DNA from: Centrapalus pauciflorus
Taxonomy: Eukaryota > Streptophyta > Magnoliopsida > Asterales > Asteraceae
Direction of reading: 5' to 3'
NCBI GenBank assembly: GCA_020465985.1
Contig: JAANYP010007922.1
Location: 84,270-148,269, forward strand
DNA length: 64,000 nucleotides
The translations under genes were made by a program, and so were the position numbers. Shown piece after piece: positions 53,301-63,445 of this stretch (its first letter is position 1; every line of letters begins with the position of its first letter). Below the pieces are notes generated by a model. That model was not told where the DNA came from. It did not search any database and saw only the letters and a list, made by a program, of their open reading frames with translations.

Positions 53301-54911
53301 CCTATCCCCATATATACATATCTCACGCCCCTCCGGGGTAGTTATCTTTATCATTCGGCTCTTACACACTATGTGGGCTTCATTCTCGATCAACCAGTCC
53401 ATTCCGACTATCACATCAAACTCGCTGAACTCTATCGGAATCAGATCTAAATTGAAGACTACATCTTCAATTACTAACGTGCAATTTCGGTATACATGAT
53501 CTACCTTAACTAAAGTATTGCTAGCAGTTTCAATATCAAGTATAGCAGACAACTTAGACAGTGGCATGGCAAGTCTTTGTGCAAACACAGTAGAAACAAA
53601 CGACCTATTGGCACCCGAATCAAATAAAACTCGTGCAGGCATAGAATTAACTATGAACGTACCCGTGACGACCTCCGGATTTTCCCTTGCCTCCTCTGCA
53701 GTTATCTGAAAAGCACGAGCAGGTGCCCTCTGTGACTGACCCCGGCGGTTAACTGAACCACCACTCGAACCTCCAGACGATCGTGTTGATGATGGGACAG
53801 CAGCCGTTGGAGCATTCTTCCTACAATTCCTGCTATAGTGACCCCACACTCCACACTTATAGCAAGCATCACCCTTCCTGGGGCAGTCATTCTGAAAATG
53901 TCCCAGTTCTCCACAGCAAAAGCAAGCACGTCCGTTAGGGCACTTGCCAAAATGTTCCAGGTGACATTTGTTGCAATACTGCGGCTCAGTGTTGATGGAA
54001 TATGCACGCGCACGACCACGATCAGATGAACCAGATGGTCGGCGAAAAGACTGCTGTGATGAGTATTGTGAAGACCGGGAAGATCCCGAGTATCCTCCCT
54101 CCCTTTGGCGCTTCGGCGGTGACGGCTGTGTTGGATTGGTGGAAGCAGCAGCAGACCCAACAGAGTAGCCCGACATAATCAAAATCTGCTCTACATTTCT
54201 GGCAGCCTCAAGTAAGCCAGCAAATGTAGGGTAGCGGACGTTGCTCATAACCCTCCTAATCTCTATGTCAAGACCAGCCTCGAACCTGGTCACTTTCCTT
54301 TCTTCGGTGTCCACCTGATGAGGTGCGAACAGACTTAACCTCGTGAACTCCACAGCATATTGGGACACCGTCTTCGTCCCCTGTACCAGTGCCATAAACC
54401 TTGCCTCTAATCTCCGACGCTCATCAATCGGACAGTATTGCTGAGTGAATAAGTCCGTGAACTCAGCCCATTTCATAACCGAAACTTTCTCCAATGTTAA
54501 AGCGTTCACCATGGCATTCCACCACATGATTGCATCATTCGTGAACATAGCAGTTGCATAACGAACCATATCCTTCTCAGCACAGTCGCTGATTCGGAAT
54601 GTTCGCTCAGTTGCTGTTATCCATTCCAGTGCAGCAACAGCATCCCCTAAACCGTTAAACTCTACAGCTCCATTTCCTTTAAAATCCTTAAACCGACAAC
54701 CCCTGGGCTTATTAGATGACCCAGTGTTGTCATCTTGTTCCTCATTAATTCCCTCTCTTTCTTTTTCTTTGTTCTTCCTTTTATCTTCCCTTCGCTTAGC
54801 TTCGGCCTCATCTCGAGCCCGAAACTGCTCTTGAATCATCTCTCTTTGCTCAGCCATCATGGCTAGCATCATTTCTCTCGTCTCTTCAGGTGTCATTCCT
54901 CCTCCAGACAT
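50349..54911 (-). CDS. gypsy-3 Gag-Pol polyprotein, 1520 aa, uninterrupted
   Basis: A single ORF encodes all replication functions. Approximate residues: charged N-terminus 1-70; capsid core 90-200 (ALEWITATERTFRI, IMWWNAM); three Cys/His knuckles 311-370 (CNKCHLEHFGKC, CFCCGELGHFQNDC, CYKCGVWGHYSRNC); protease VLFDSGANRSF near 427; RT with KIDLRSGYHQ and FIDD near 765; RNase H TDAS near 912 plus LELTA and TDHKSL; integrase catalytic D in TMDFVTKLP near 1170, D in SDRDSRF near 1232, E in GQSERTIL near 1267; chromodomain-like end VLVRWKHHKGANHTWE. All catalytic residues are present. The stop is about 36 bp from the 3' LTR. The start MSGGGM matches gypsy-2. Confidence 0.96.
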   Translation of the reverse strand: MSGGGMTPEETREMMLAMMAEQREMIQEQFRARDEAEAKRREDKRKNKEKEREGINEEQDDNTGSSNKPRGCRFKDFKGNGAVEFNGLGDAVAALEWITATERTFRISDCAEKDMVRYATAMFTNDAIMWWNAMVNALTLEKVSVMKWAEFTDLFTQQYCPIDERRRLEARFMALVQGTKTVSQYAVEFTRLSLFAPHQVDTEERKVTRFEAGLDIEIRRVMSNVRYPTFAGLLEAARNVEQILIMSGYSVGSAAASTNPTQPSPPKRQREGGYSGSSRSSQYSSQQSFRRPSGSSDRGRARAYSINTEPQYCNKCHLEHFGKCPNGRACFCCGELGHFQNDCPRKGDACYKCGVWGHYSRNCRKNAPTAAVPSSTRSSGGSSGGSVNRRGQSQRAPARAFQITAEEARENPEVVTGTFIVNSMPARVLFDSGANRSFVSTVFAQRLAMPLSKLSAILDIETASNTLVKVDHVYRNCTLVIEDVVFNLDLIPIEFSEFDVIVGMDWLIENEAHIVCKSRMIKITTPEGREICIYGDRRSGDLCLLTIAKARKLVAKGCDAYLAYAIDAKAEKRTLADVPVVSQFPDVFPEDLSGVPPERQVEFRIDLIPGAAPVARSPYRLAPTEMKEMMTQLQELLDKGFIRPSSSPWGAPVLFVKKKDGTMRMCIDYRELNKLTIKNKYPLPRIDDLFDQLHGACVFSKIDLRSGYHQLKVREEDVPKTAFRTRYGHYEFLVMPFGLTNAPAVFMDLMNRVCRPMLDKSVIVFIDDILVYSKSEAEHAEHLRELLELLRKERLYAKFSKCEFWLQQIQFLGHVISGAGISVDPAKVEAIRNWEPPQSATEIRSFLGLAGYYRRFIKDFSKIAVPLTALTKKNAPFVWETVQQETFDVLKKTLSEAPILALPEGNDDFVVYTDASRLGLGAVLMQRGKVIAYASRQLKQHEKNYSTHDLELTAVTFALKLWRHYLYGTKCQLYTDHKSLKYIFSQKELNMRQRRSMELIKDYDCEILYHPGKANVVADALSRKAYAKDCCYMMTSTMLTSTIIDDVKVAQEEALKDENVGAEDIRAQIKNMETSESGLKGVYGRIWVPKYGGMRQIIIEEAHQSRFSVHPGSTKMYNDLKADFWWPGLKRDIGQYVERCRTCRLVKAEHQQPYGSMQPLPIPEWKWEHITMDFVTKLPKTRRQHDAVWVIVDRLTKSAHFIPIRESYSLEKLAKIYMDEIVSRHGVPKSIVSDRDSRFTSNFWSALQEGLGTRIAMSTAYRPQTDGQSERTILTLEDMMRSCVLDLGGNWDDHLPLIEFSYNNSYHATIKKAPFEALYGRKCRTPTCWRETGETPIAGPALLQETNEKIQLIRQNMKAAQDRQKSYYDRRHKPINFEVNDWVYLKVSPMRGVTRFVKRGKLAPRFVGPFKITEKVGNQSYRLELPEEMSGIHPVFHVGNLRKSFTSSNEDWADHTELQVDERLRYVEEPECVLDTKMKKLRSKEIEMVLVRWKHHKGANHTWETKSEMLRKYPKLFESE

Positions 54912-55111
54912 GTTCTGAAATACGAAACATATAACTTATTTAGCAACATGTCATAAATTTAAAGACACCATTCATTTGTCCCGTATAATAGTCAATCCCT
55001 ATAATTACTAGATCATAACCTATCTTAGTTCAGATCATTACTTAAACCACTACATATCATTACCTAATGTTTGAGATCAAGACCTCACGGACACTTGAAT
55101 CTCAAACAACT
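54912..55111 (-). other. gypsy-3 leader
   Basis: About 200 bp between the PBS and gag; no ORF, AT-rich, no motif array. Confidence 0.6.
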
Positions 55112-55123
55112 GCTCTGATACCA
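55112..55123 (-). other. Primer-binding site, tRNA-iMet type (gypsy-3)
   Basis: The - strand reads TGGTATCAGAGC five bases after the LTR end, perfect over 12 bases. Confidence 0.92.
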
Positions 55124-55128
55124 TCTCG

Positions 55129-57166
55129 TGTGACACCCTTGCCACAACAACCACCAATTACAATACACCCAGGATTAATCATCAACATGCAATAACATAA
55201 TGATCTGATAACCTAAATTAAGTGCGGAAGCATTAAAACATAAATAAAGTAGTGCAACAAGTGTTAAACACCCTACGGTGCTATCAGGTACCAAGTCTAG
55301 GTCTACACACCCATACATTTCTTACAATCATCCAGAATATATTACAACATTTGTCCCACAACATAATTACCGATTAAATAGCAGATATCTTCCAAATCTT
55401 CCAAATCGACCTAACTAGAAGGTCCAGCAGTAGATTTTCCTTTGCCTGTAAAATAAAAATCAACAACTAAAACGTAAGCGAATGCTTAGTGAATACAAAG
55501 ATTACGCATTTTATAAGTCTTTATGAAGCACAAGAGTAATCCCGACGACAAACGTCGTATACTCTCTTCGTACACCAAGTACGGACCAGAGCCGCAGCCC
55601 CTTCGAGCTCACAGCTCGGCATTTAGACATACCATCTGAGACAAACGTACGATCGGGGATGACATACTGCCTACCGGACCTGGAGGGATCAGATCCAGCG
55701 TCATATAGCGCAGTAACATCAGAGTAATCGATGCGACCCACCGGTCCATCACTAGATGCACAACAACCGAAAGGACATGCAACAAGTAAGAATGTGCATC
55801 TAAATCTACGCAAGTTAGTAGAATTCCAAACAATCAAGTGAAACAACAGGTCTCAGCAGGCAAAGCTTACATAAAACAAATATAAACATGCGAAATCTAC
55901 TGTACTCACAGTGGGTGCGTATTATCTTTAACCGATATTATTTCTCTTCGGGCTTTCAACCGGATTCCACCAAGTACCCCACTGTGGGTTAAACAACACC
56001 ACAAGGGACCTGTCATATTAATTACAACAATTTCCTCATATCATTAACCGTTTAACTCATAAAAAATCAAGTCTCGTAAGTTTTGCAACGTTTTCCCCCA
56101 TTTCGGGTCTACATCCAAATTTAAACCATAACTAAGTTTGAAACCCATTTCAAGTTCATAACTTGTCCTTTGAATAATTCTTGCCATTTTATGTGTTGTT
56201 TATGAGTTTCATTCAAAATACACGAGTCTAGGGAGTAGTATTCTAAATTTTAAGCATTAAACTCGAATTTAATGGGTTAGATTCGAAATTAATCATCAGA
56301 TTCGAACCCTTAGCACAGATTCGAACCCCTTGGTCATCAGATTCAAATAACCCTTCGAATCTAGGGTAGATTCGAACCCTTCATTCGAGTCTAGGGTAGA
56401 TTCGAAGCCCTCCCTTAGAATCTAATGGTACACACTCGAATCTAGCACCAAACTCGAGTTTGTTCTTGCATTTCGACTCTGTTCTTGGCCCATTCGAGTC
56501 TGTTCATCGTTTCAACTTAAATCCTTCATTTCTAAGGCAAAAATCACTAATATATCATGTACAATACCTAGATTCGATTCTACTATGCATATACTTTCAT
56601 ATTCCAGCAATATTTCAAGCAAAACAAGCTTAAATTTGCATAAAATGACAGATTCGAATTCTAGTTAACTTCAAAACCGAAACTATAAACTTAAAAGGTT
56701 CGATTCTTACCTCAATTCGCATGAACTCTGAAATCCGTTTGTATATTGTTGTTGTACTCCTCGATACCTTTCCGATGACGTATAATTCTCGAAAATCCGA
56801 CGGTCGGTTTGTGATATATCTTAGAGAGATGTAGAGAGAAAACTTCTAGAGAGATAGAGTAGAGAGAGAGTGTAAACTAGAAAATGAAGCCTATTGCCCT
56901 TTATATACTACTTTCGTCATTTTGCCCATTTCACCACTCGACTTAACCGGTTTCATAAAATACTGATTTAATCTTAAATATATCATAAATAACTTTTAAA
57001 TTCATAATAATCCACATAATTGATTCTGAGTTCACTTTTCTCAAAAATAGCAACAAACTTTGCTAAATATCCAAATACATAATAATCACCCAAATTCAAC
57101 TTAAATATAAATACGTTTTCCACTTAATTAACCAAAATACATCAAATTAAATCCGTGGATGTTACA
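55129..57166 (-). repeat. gypsy-3 5' LTR (right copy)
   Basis: Near-identical partner of the left LTR. It contains the promoter TATA at 56900-56907 and the YTCGAR array at about 56228-56500. Confidence 0.96.
56900..56907 (-). promoter_or_regulatory. TATA box driving gypsy-3
   Basis: TATATAAA on the - strand inside the 5' LTR, upstream of a CT-rich tract and in the right direction to transcribe the 1520-aa ORF. Position-based call. Confidence 0.65.
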
Positions 57167-57230
57167 ACTTTACCACCAAAAATATAATTAGTTTAATTAG
57201 GTAATTTAATTTAAAAGTTTTTAATAGTTT

Positions 57231-58600
57231 ATGCTTACACGTCGATCGGCCAAAGGATTGTCGCTACAATTCGAACCCGAAATCGAAAAAGTGTCTAAAT
57301 CTAAACTGTCAGGATTCAAAAACAACAAGGATTTATCATAGAGAATTCAAACGAAAAAGAGGAAGAAATTCCAACTTTAGAAATTTCTCATTTAGAAGGA
57401 CGAAATCGTAAACAACAAGAACCTGAGCGGGTAGTTGTTAGGATGGGTGAGCAAATGAGACGTACGGTTGAGTCACATTACCGCCCTGGTGATGTGCCCG
57501 ACCTTCTCCGATTCGTTACCCCGAAATTGAGAACGAACCCGAAGTTCGTCCTCAGTTATTTCAAATTCTTCCTATCTTCCGAGGGATGCTAAGTGAGGAA
57601 CCCTATGAGCATTTAGCTGAATTCACGACTATCTCCAAAGCTAACTATGTTCGAGGTATAACCACCGACGGTTTAAAACTTCGATTATTTCCTTTTTCGT
57701 TGAAAGAGAAAGGAAAAAATTGGTTCGTATCGTTACTGACCAATATCATTACGACATGGGATCAAATGAAGCGCGAATTTCTCACTAAGTATTACCCCAT
57801 AAGTAAAACCACTGAGAAACGTAAAGAAATCACCGGTTTTAAACAAAAACCTGGTGAACAATTCTACGAATCATTTGATCAGATGAAAGGATTGTTAAGA
57901 GCTTGTCCGCACCATGAAGTTCCTAAATGGATGCTCGTCAAAACTTTCTTTGATAGTGTGAGTCAAGAAAGCCGGAACATGATCACCGCCGCTACAGGTG
58001 GCACGTTCTTAGCTAAAGAAGATAATGAGGCTTGGGAATTACTGAATCAACTCAGTAAAGGTCTCAAAGTTCAAGCCGGTTCTGAGAATAACTATGGAGT
58101 TCAGGTAAGGGGTATAGACAATTCCTGGAAAGTCGAAGTAAAAAGTGAATATCAGAACTCGGAAAGATGATAGTCAACTGATAAAGGTTTTTTTTGGCAA
58201 AACCCCGTAGCATTAGTTAATTCCGTAATATGCGAAGATCCATCTCATCATTCTGAAACATAACCTCAAGTGCAATCCACTGAAGAATATGCGAACGAAG
58301 TATACGATTTCAGAGCACATCGGGAGAGGGATAACCCATTTTCGAAAACCAATAATCCGAGATGGAGAAATAATCCTAATTTTCAATGGAAATATGATCA
58401 GCCTACCGATCATCAGTTTAAACCAATGTATGAACCACCACCACGAAAAGAATATCAATATGGTTCAACTTCTGCTGCTAAGGATGAGTGATATTACAAT
58501 CGAGACCAACGTGATCAACCTCACTTTCATGTGGAGACGAATATGAGTTCTTAACAATTTTCAGAGTTTGTGGAATTCATGAAGCAACAACCGGCTTTTA
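57231..58600 (+). pseudogene. gag: Athila-2 gag
   Basis: Starts at ATG 57231 (MLTRRSAKGLSLQFEPEIEK), hits a stop near 57340, and is readable again in ORF 57586-58170 (EPYEHLAEFTTISKANYV, KPGEQFYESFDQMKG, CPHHEVPKWMLVK). The zinc knuckle region near 58230 has lost cysteines (VICEDPSHHSET then stop), where Athila-1 keeps CVTCGDPSHHSETC. The segment GEQFYESFD is in one frame here and frameshifted in Athila-1, so the two copies decayed independently. Confidence 0.82.
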
Positions 58601-60038
58601 ACGAGATGCTGAGTTGCCAAATGGGTCAGATAGTCGAATCGCTCACAAGACGAGAGGAGGGGAAGCTTCTGAGTAACACATTTCTAAACCCTTCGCATGC
58701 GGCAAAGAAAAGAAGCATGAAGTGAAGCCAGTATCCAAGGTGACTACCCTGAGAAGTGGTAGAAAAGTAGATAATAAGATTGAAATGCCAAAGGAACAAG
58801 AGATAGAAGAAGACACCGACACTGAGGTCGTGTACGAAGAGACTGAGGATCCTAAAAAGAAGGAAGGTTTAAGAAAGTTACTTACAAGGAATCAATCAAG
58901 GTAGATATCCCAACTCCCAAAGTTGGGGAAGCGGTTAAGGATCAGGACACCTCAGTTCCTCCTCCTTATCCACCTGCTTTAAATCTTCTCCTTACGGTAA
59001 AAGAAGCCCACAACCAGAGGATCTGTGTGACTTATTTAATCAAGTCAAGATAAGTATCCCATTGTTCAAGGCTATTTAGCAAATACCCTTTTTTGCCAAA
59101 TTCTTAAAGGATTTCTACACACAGAAAAGAAAGTTCAAAGTCTCGCTTCCCAAGCAGATCAATTTGACTGAGCAAGTAAGTGCAGTAATCTCTAATTGCT
59201 TGCCACCAGAGGTGAAAGATCCTGGATCACCCTTGATTCCGGTGACAATTGGCAATGTGCAAATTAAGAAGGCGCTACTTGACCTTGGAGCCAGTGTAAA
59301 CATTTTACCTAGAAATTTGTTTGGCAAACATGATCTGGGCCAGTTACAGACCACAGATATAATATTACAACTGGCAAATCGGTCAATAAAACATCCAAGG
59401 GGTATCTTATCGGATGTTATAGTAAAAGTAGAAGATTTTACTATTCGGTCGACTTCTTAGTCTTAGATACTAAGAGTTCTTTTGGAGAAAACCAGCCAAT
59501 CATTATCTTAGGTAGACCGTTCTTAGCCATTATTAATGCTCAAATCAATTGTAGAACGGGGGCTGTAGACATTGCCTTTAGAAATCGCAAGCTGCGACTA
59601 AACATGTTTAATGCTTCCACCAATGGTTCAATTAATTCAAAATTTTACATGATAGATGCGATGGATGAGCTTAGGCAACACGGTTCACTAACCAGTGCCA
59701 AGGACACCACAAACTTATTCTTTGTTGATCATGATACTGCTATGTTGAACTCTGAGCAATGTAATGAACTTAAGGCAGTCATGGAATCCACACTGAACAA
59801 AAAAAACCACCGTGAACCCATAAAACTAAAAATCTGCCCACTGATATGCCTCAATCTGCAAGGCTTTCAATAGAGGAACCACATGTTTTAGAGTTAAAAG
59901 CTTTGCCTATGCATTTAAAGTATGTCTTCTTAGGTCAGAATGACACTCTTCCAGTCTTTATCTCATCAGATCTGACCAAGGCACAGGAAAAGCCCAACTG
60001 CAAATGTTAGTAATTTATAAAGAGGTAGTAGGTTGGAC
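58601..60038 (+). pseudogene. Athila-2 linker and protease
   Basis: Linker ORF 58722-58904 (TTLRSGRKVDNKIEMPKE), then ORF 59164-59460 with LTEQVSAVI-like start, the active-site segment ALLDLGASVNILP, and LGQLQTTDIILQLANRS uninterrupted by the solo LTR found in Athila-1. A frameshift near 59448 ends it; similarity to Athila-1 continues across stops to about 60038 (YKEVVGW). Confidence 0.8.
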
Positions 60039-60310
60039 TAAGAATGTTGTTGCCAAGCACCTATCCAGACTCCCAATTCTCCCAATAGACTTAGCTGATC
60101 ACATTAGAGACTCCTTCCCTGGTAAACATTTATTATCCATTTTCAAAATACCCTGGTTTCCATTAGACACAGGTTAAAGTTATTGGCCACCATGCTAGTC
60201 TATGAACTAATTAGATTAAAAGATCCCAAACATACTTAGACTAGTATAGGAGCAGTACGTGTAGCTGAAGACGTAAAACTTAGCGCTTCCTGGGAGGCAA
60301 CCCAGAGAAC
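60038..60310 (+). other. Two deletion junctions and conserved hairpins in Athila-2
   Basis: At about 60038 the text jumps from the RT entry to the RNase H end (NVVAKHLSRLP), a loss of about 1.3 kb relative to Athila-1. At about 60160 it jumps from IPWFP to the post-pol segment (TTGGCCACCA), a loss of about 1.2 kb covering integrase. The double hairpin block follows at about 60256-60304. Confidence 0.75.
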
Positions 60311-61376
60311 TTTGTGGGTGTGTTTCTAGAAACCCTCACGAGACAACACTCGTCCACTCAGGATACCAAGGGGTTTAACGGCTTGTTGCACATGCTAAGT
60401 GCAATCGTGATTCCCTACGAAAAGGCAGATTATTTTAATTATTTTCTTTGTTTTAGTTTAATTGCTTTAGTGTCACCAACTAAGTTGGGGAGGATTTCTA
60501 TCCCAATTTTAGTTGTTTATAGATTAAAATGTAGTTTTATTTAGTTTCATTTATCCCAAATAAGCAAAGAATATTATTAGGAATGTGATTGTGTTCATTG
60601 TCTGCTCATTATAAGTGTGTTTATGTGACGAGGACGTCACAATGGTCTAAGTTGGGGAGGGTAGGTTCTATGAAATGTTTAATATGATCTAACGAGCCCC
60701 CACAAAAAATTTTTATTAGACTAAAATTTGGCCACCTTGGCAGAGAGCTACGTCATATCATGAACATCAGATATGAGGATATTGAGAGGGGGTTTGACAT
60801 CACGAGGATTTTCACGTTGGTAGATTTTTGTCCTCTTCCTCCTTACTAGTAATCAGGTACCGTCGTTCCTTGCTCTTCACGTCTATCATATTTAGATTTG
60901 CTTGTTTGGGTTAGAATTTTAATTTTTGTTATTTTATTTCAGTAATTGAGTGTGTTTTATTTTCATTTGCCGAGTCCTATTGAATGAGATGCTTAGTGTC
61001 AATGTAGTCTTTTGAATTTCCCCAATGGTTATTGTTTGCCGATCAGGCCATGGAAAATGATGATACATAGAAAAATGTACCTAGAATTAGTTAATGTTAG
61101 TTTGGAATTCTAGAATTATGTTAAGAGTGGTATTAATAGTTAACATTTTTATGTAAGTTGAGTTCAAGTTAAGGTACATTTGCGCTTAAACGAAAATAAT
61201 GTGTCAAAATATTTTGGAAAACTCATGCAATAAGGGGGAGAGCTTAATCATGTTTTTAGCCTCAAAAGCTTCGAGGGTAGCCTAGTTGGCTCGGGAAATT
61301 AACTCCTATGGGGTACCATTCATGCCTAATCCCGTAAACCATTGGGTTTTGGTGCGGTTGACCCAAATCCCACTAC
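60311..61376 (+). other. Athila-2 3' region, env-like ORF almost absent
   Basis: No gene. Only the extreme end of the env-like ORF (..PLPPY stop near 60848) is recognisable. The internal purine tract AAGGGGGAGAG is at 61232-61242, with the same flanks as in Athila-1. GTTGGGGAGG tracts near 60486 and 60651 are other purine runs. Confidence 0.6.
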
Positions 61377-61638
61377 TGTGAAGACCACCGCTTACGGGGC
61401 AGTTCTCACGAGTCTAGGTCCCACATCATGCAATACGATATCAATCAAACTAAGATAGAGTAATCAATTGCGGAATATTAAATTACAGTACAAGCAATAT
61501 CATATGAAGTGATAAGTCAAATAGCTATCATGATCCACTTGGCAACACCTAACCATGGTGTGCACAGGTCACAATCCAGCTAATAAATGAATGTCAAATT
61601 AATCTAGCATCAACAATATGTCTCAACCGGAAATCAAG
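61377..61638 (-). mobile_element. gypsy-2-family LTR fragment with internal deletion
   Basis: Starts TGTGAAGACCACC exactly like the gypsy-2 LTRs, follows them for about 115 bp, then jumps at CAAGCAA to the part matching 40390 onwards, losing roughly 650 bp. It is cut at 61638 by the gypsy-5 LTR. The right continuation would lie beyond the window. Confidence 0.8.
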
Positions 61639-63280
61639 TGTAACATCCGGAATCTAGCAGCAGGTACGTGTAATTTATTTATTGGCCTTAAGAGTCGCCT
61701 CAATGAGTTGGTAAATTTTGATTGATAAATTGCACGTGAGTCAGTAAAGTAGATTGCTATTACGTGTAATTTTAATCGGTTGAGATAATAACCGGTCTAG
61801 TAGTAATTGAGAATTTGGGGTTGTTTTAATGAGTTAATTGACATTCTAAGCCCAAGTCGTTAATTTGAGATTAATCGGGTTAACGGGTGTCTACCCAGTG
61901 ATTAATGAGTATCGAACCCGTTTTAATTGGGTATCGGACCCAAAACGTATATATAGTACGTCTATGGCTCCTTTCCTTCACTTCACCAAAAGCTCAAGTC
62001 ATATGTGTGTGTGTGTGTCCTCAGCTGGAGTTAAAGAGGAAGCCAAAGGGAGGAATTCAGCAACCAAAAACTGAGAAATTATCATCATCATCACCTCTTT
62101 AAGCTATAGCTCGAATTCAAGAAGAAAGGAACGCGTCGAGGTTAGTAATTCGCGTTCAATTCAGTTAAAGCGATATACTAAGTAGTTATTGTGTATTGCG
62201 GTTGGATTATAACCCCTGAAATATGTAAAATCGGGATTAAAAGTGATTCCCGTGGTTGTAGAAAAACAGAGCATAACCTGCTCTGTTCGTCGCCGCATCG
62301 CGGCCGTGCTCATCTGGTCGCGCCCGCGATCAGGATGAGGCGGCTAAGGGTGATCGCTGGCAGTGGGATCGCGCCCGCGCTCCAAGACCGCGGCCGAGAC
62401 CGCGATCGTGGCCGCGCTCCTGGCCGCGCTCGTGGGTCTGAGTCTGATAACTGATGTCGAGTCCGTAAATTAGTAGTATAGTCGTTATGAGTTCCGTAGC
62501 TAGTCGTTACAGTGTAGTTGTGTTTATTGTTGCCAGGATTTTGTAGCTAAGCCTGGGACTTGTAGATACTGTCGTTGATAGCGGGACTGTAGTCGTGCTT
62601 CAGGTGAGTTACTTACTTGTTGTTTATTATCCGGGTCCGATGTGGATCCTTTTATACGTTGATATTTGTTAGCACAGAGCAGAGTTCGTGGATCACGCGT
62701 ATAGTCGTTGATACGCAGAGTAGAGAGGCCTGTTGGGTCATTCCCAACTCAGTGGACCTGACAACCCACTACTTTGTGGAGTGGGCTATGCAGGCTGTGC
62801 CGGGTCGCTCCCGATGAGGCGTCGGGCCGTTGATGCCGGCCACCTGTAGAGTTGTTTACCAGTTGTTACGTTGTGCTAACTATTTTATAAACTGTTTTAA
62901 AGTTGTTTATAGTAACTCACCAGCTTTCCGCTGACTGTTGTTTTAACCGTGGATCTCAGGTACGAGGACTGAGGCTAGGGATACAGCGGGCAGTAGCCGA
63001 AACCCGCCGCGTGGACAGTAGTTAGTGACTACTTTCGTAAGTAGTCTTGATGTTTTGTGGTTTGGCTTATTAGCCAGTGACTCATGGATGACTGTAACCT
63101 TTACTTATGTCGTGGTTGCCGGACTTTGTTGACGGGGGTTGGTTCCCGTCCTGTGTTACTTATGTCCGATGATGATATTTAGTAGTAATTAGCTGTTTAA
63201 CCCTTGATGACATTGCTTATGATTTGATGACGTGGACTGTGAGTCCTATGTGGCATTAGTCGAAAAAGTAGGGTGTTACA
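61639..63280 (+). repeat. gypsy-5 5' LTR (1642 bp)
   Basis: TGTAACATCC..GTGTTACA. TATA box at 61949-61955, a short TG microsatellite near 62004-62016, and a GC-rich block at 62285-62435 with repeated CGCGGCCG and two TCGCGCCCGCG copies (62318-62328 and 62369-62379) downstream of the TATA box. Confidence 0.85.
61949..61956 (+). promoter_or_regulatory. TATA box, gypsy-5 LTR
   Basis: A TATATATA-like stretch followed by AGTACG, upstream of the CT-rich and GC-rich part of the LTR; the likely core promoter. Confidence 0.6.
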
Positions 63281-63283
63281 GCT

Positions 63284-63295
63284 TGGAATCAGAGC
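63284..63295 (+). other. Primer-binding site, tRNA-iMet type (gypsy-5)
   Basis: TGGAATCAGAGC, one mismatch to TGGTATCAGAGC, three bases after the LTR end. Confidence 0.8.
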
Positions 63296-63445
63296 ATTAG
63301 TTTAAGGTTTAAGTATCATTAGTGATGCTTAGGCTTAAACCAGTGTCTAGATCCTTGGGCTTGATCTCTGATGAGTAGGTCTAAGGAATTGTAGAATTAT
63401 ATTATTGTCGTTATAGTAATGTTGTTTACATTATGCAGAGATTCT

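Larger units (their letters stand above)
48276..57166 (-). mobile_element. gypsy-3: intact Ty3/gypsy (chromovirus-like) element
   Basis: LTRs 48276-50312 (2037 bp) and 55129-57166 (2038 bp), TGTGACA..GTTACA, with perfect TSD ACTTT (48271-48275 and 57167-57171). The empty site is seen in Athila-1 at about 2766 (CTTTACTTTACCACC). iMet PBS at 55112-55123. One uninterrupted 1520-aa gag-pol ORF. About 13 substitutions and 5 indels separate the LTRs, so the insertion is recent. It is the only candidate autonomous element here. Confidence 0.97.
47032..61376 (+). mobile_element. Athila-2: internally deleted Athila element (3' LTR not in window)
   Basis: LTR about 47032-48103, perfect tRNA-Asp PBS, leader split by gypsy-3, gag, linker and protease, then direct jumps to the RNase H end and to the post-pol region. 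RT, most of RNase H, integrase and nearly all of the env-like ORF are missing. Similarity to Athila-1 stops at 61376, where a gypsy-2-family LTR begins. It is non-autonomous as it stands; similar deletion derivatives of Athila are common in plants. Confidence 0.85.

Noticed and set aside
51357..54168. Several + strand ORFs across gypsy-3
   Set aside because: All are antisense shadows of the 1520-aa gag-pol ORF.
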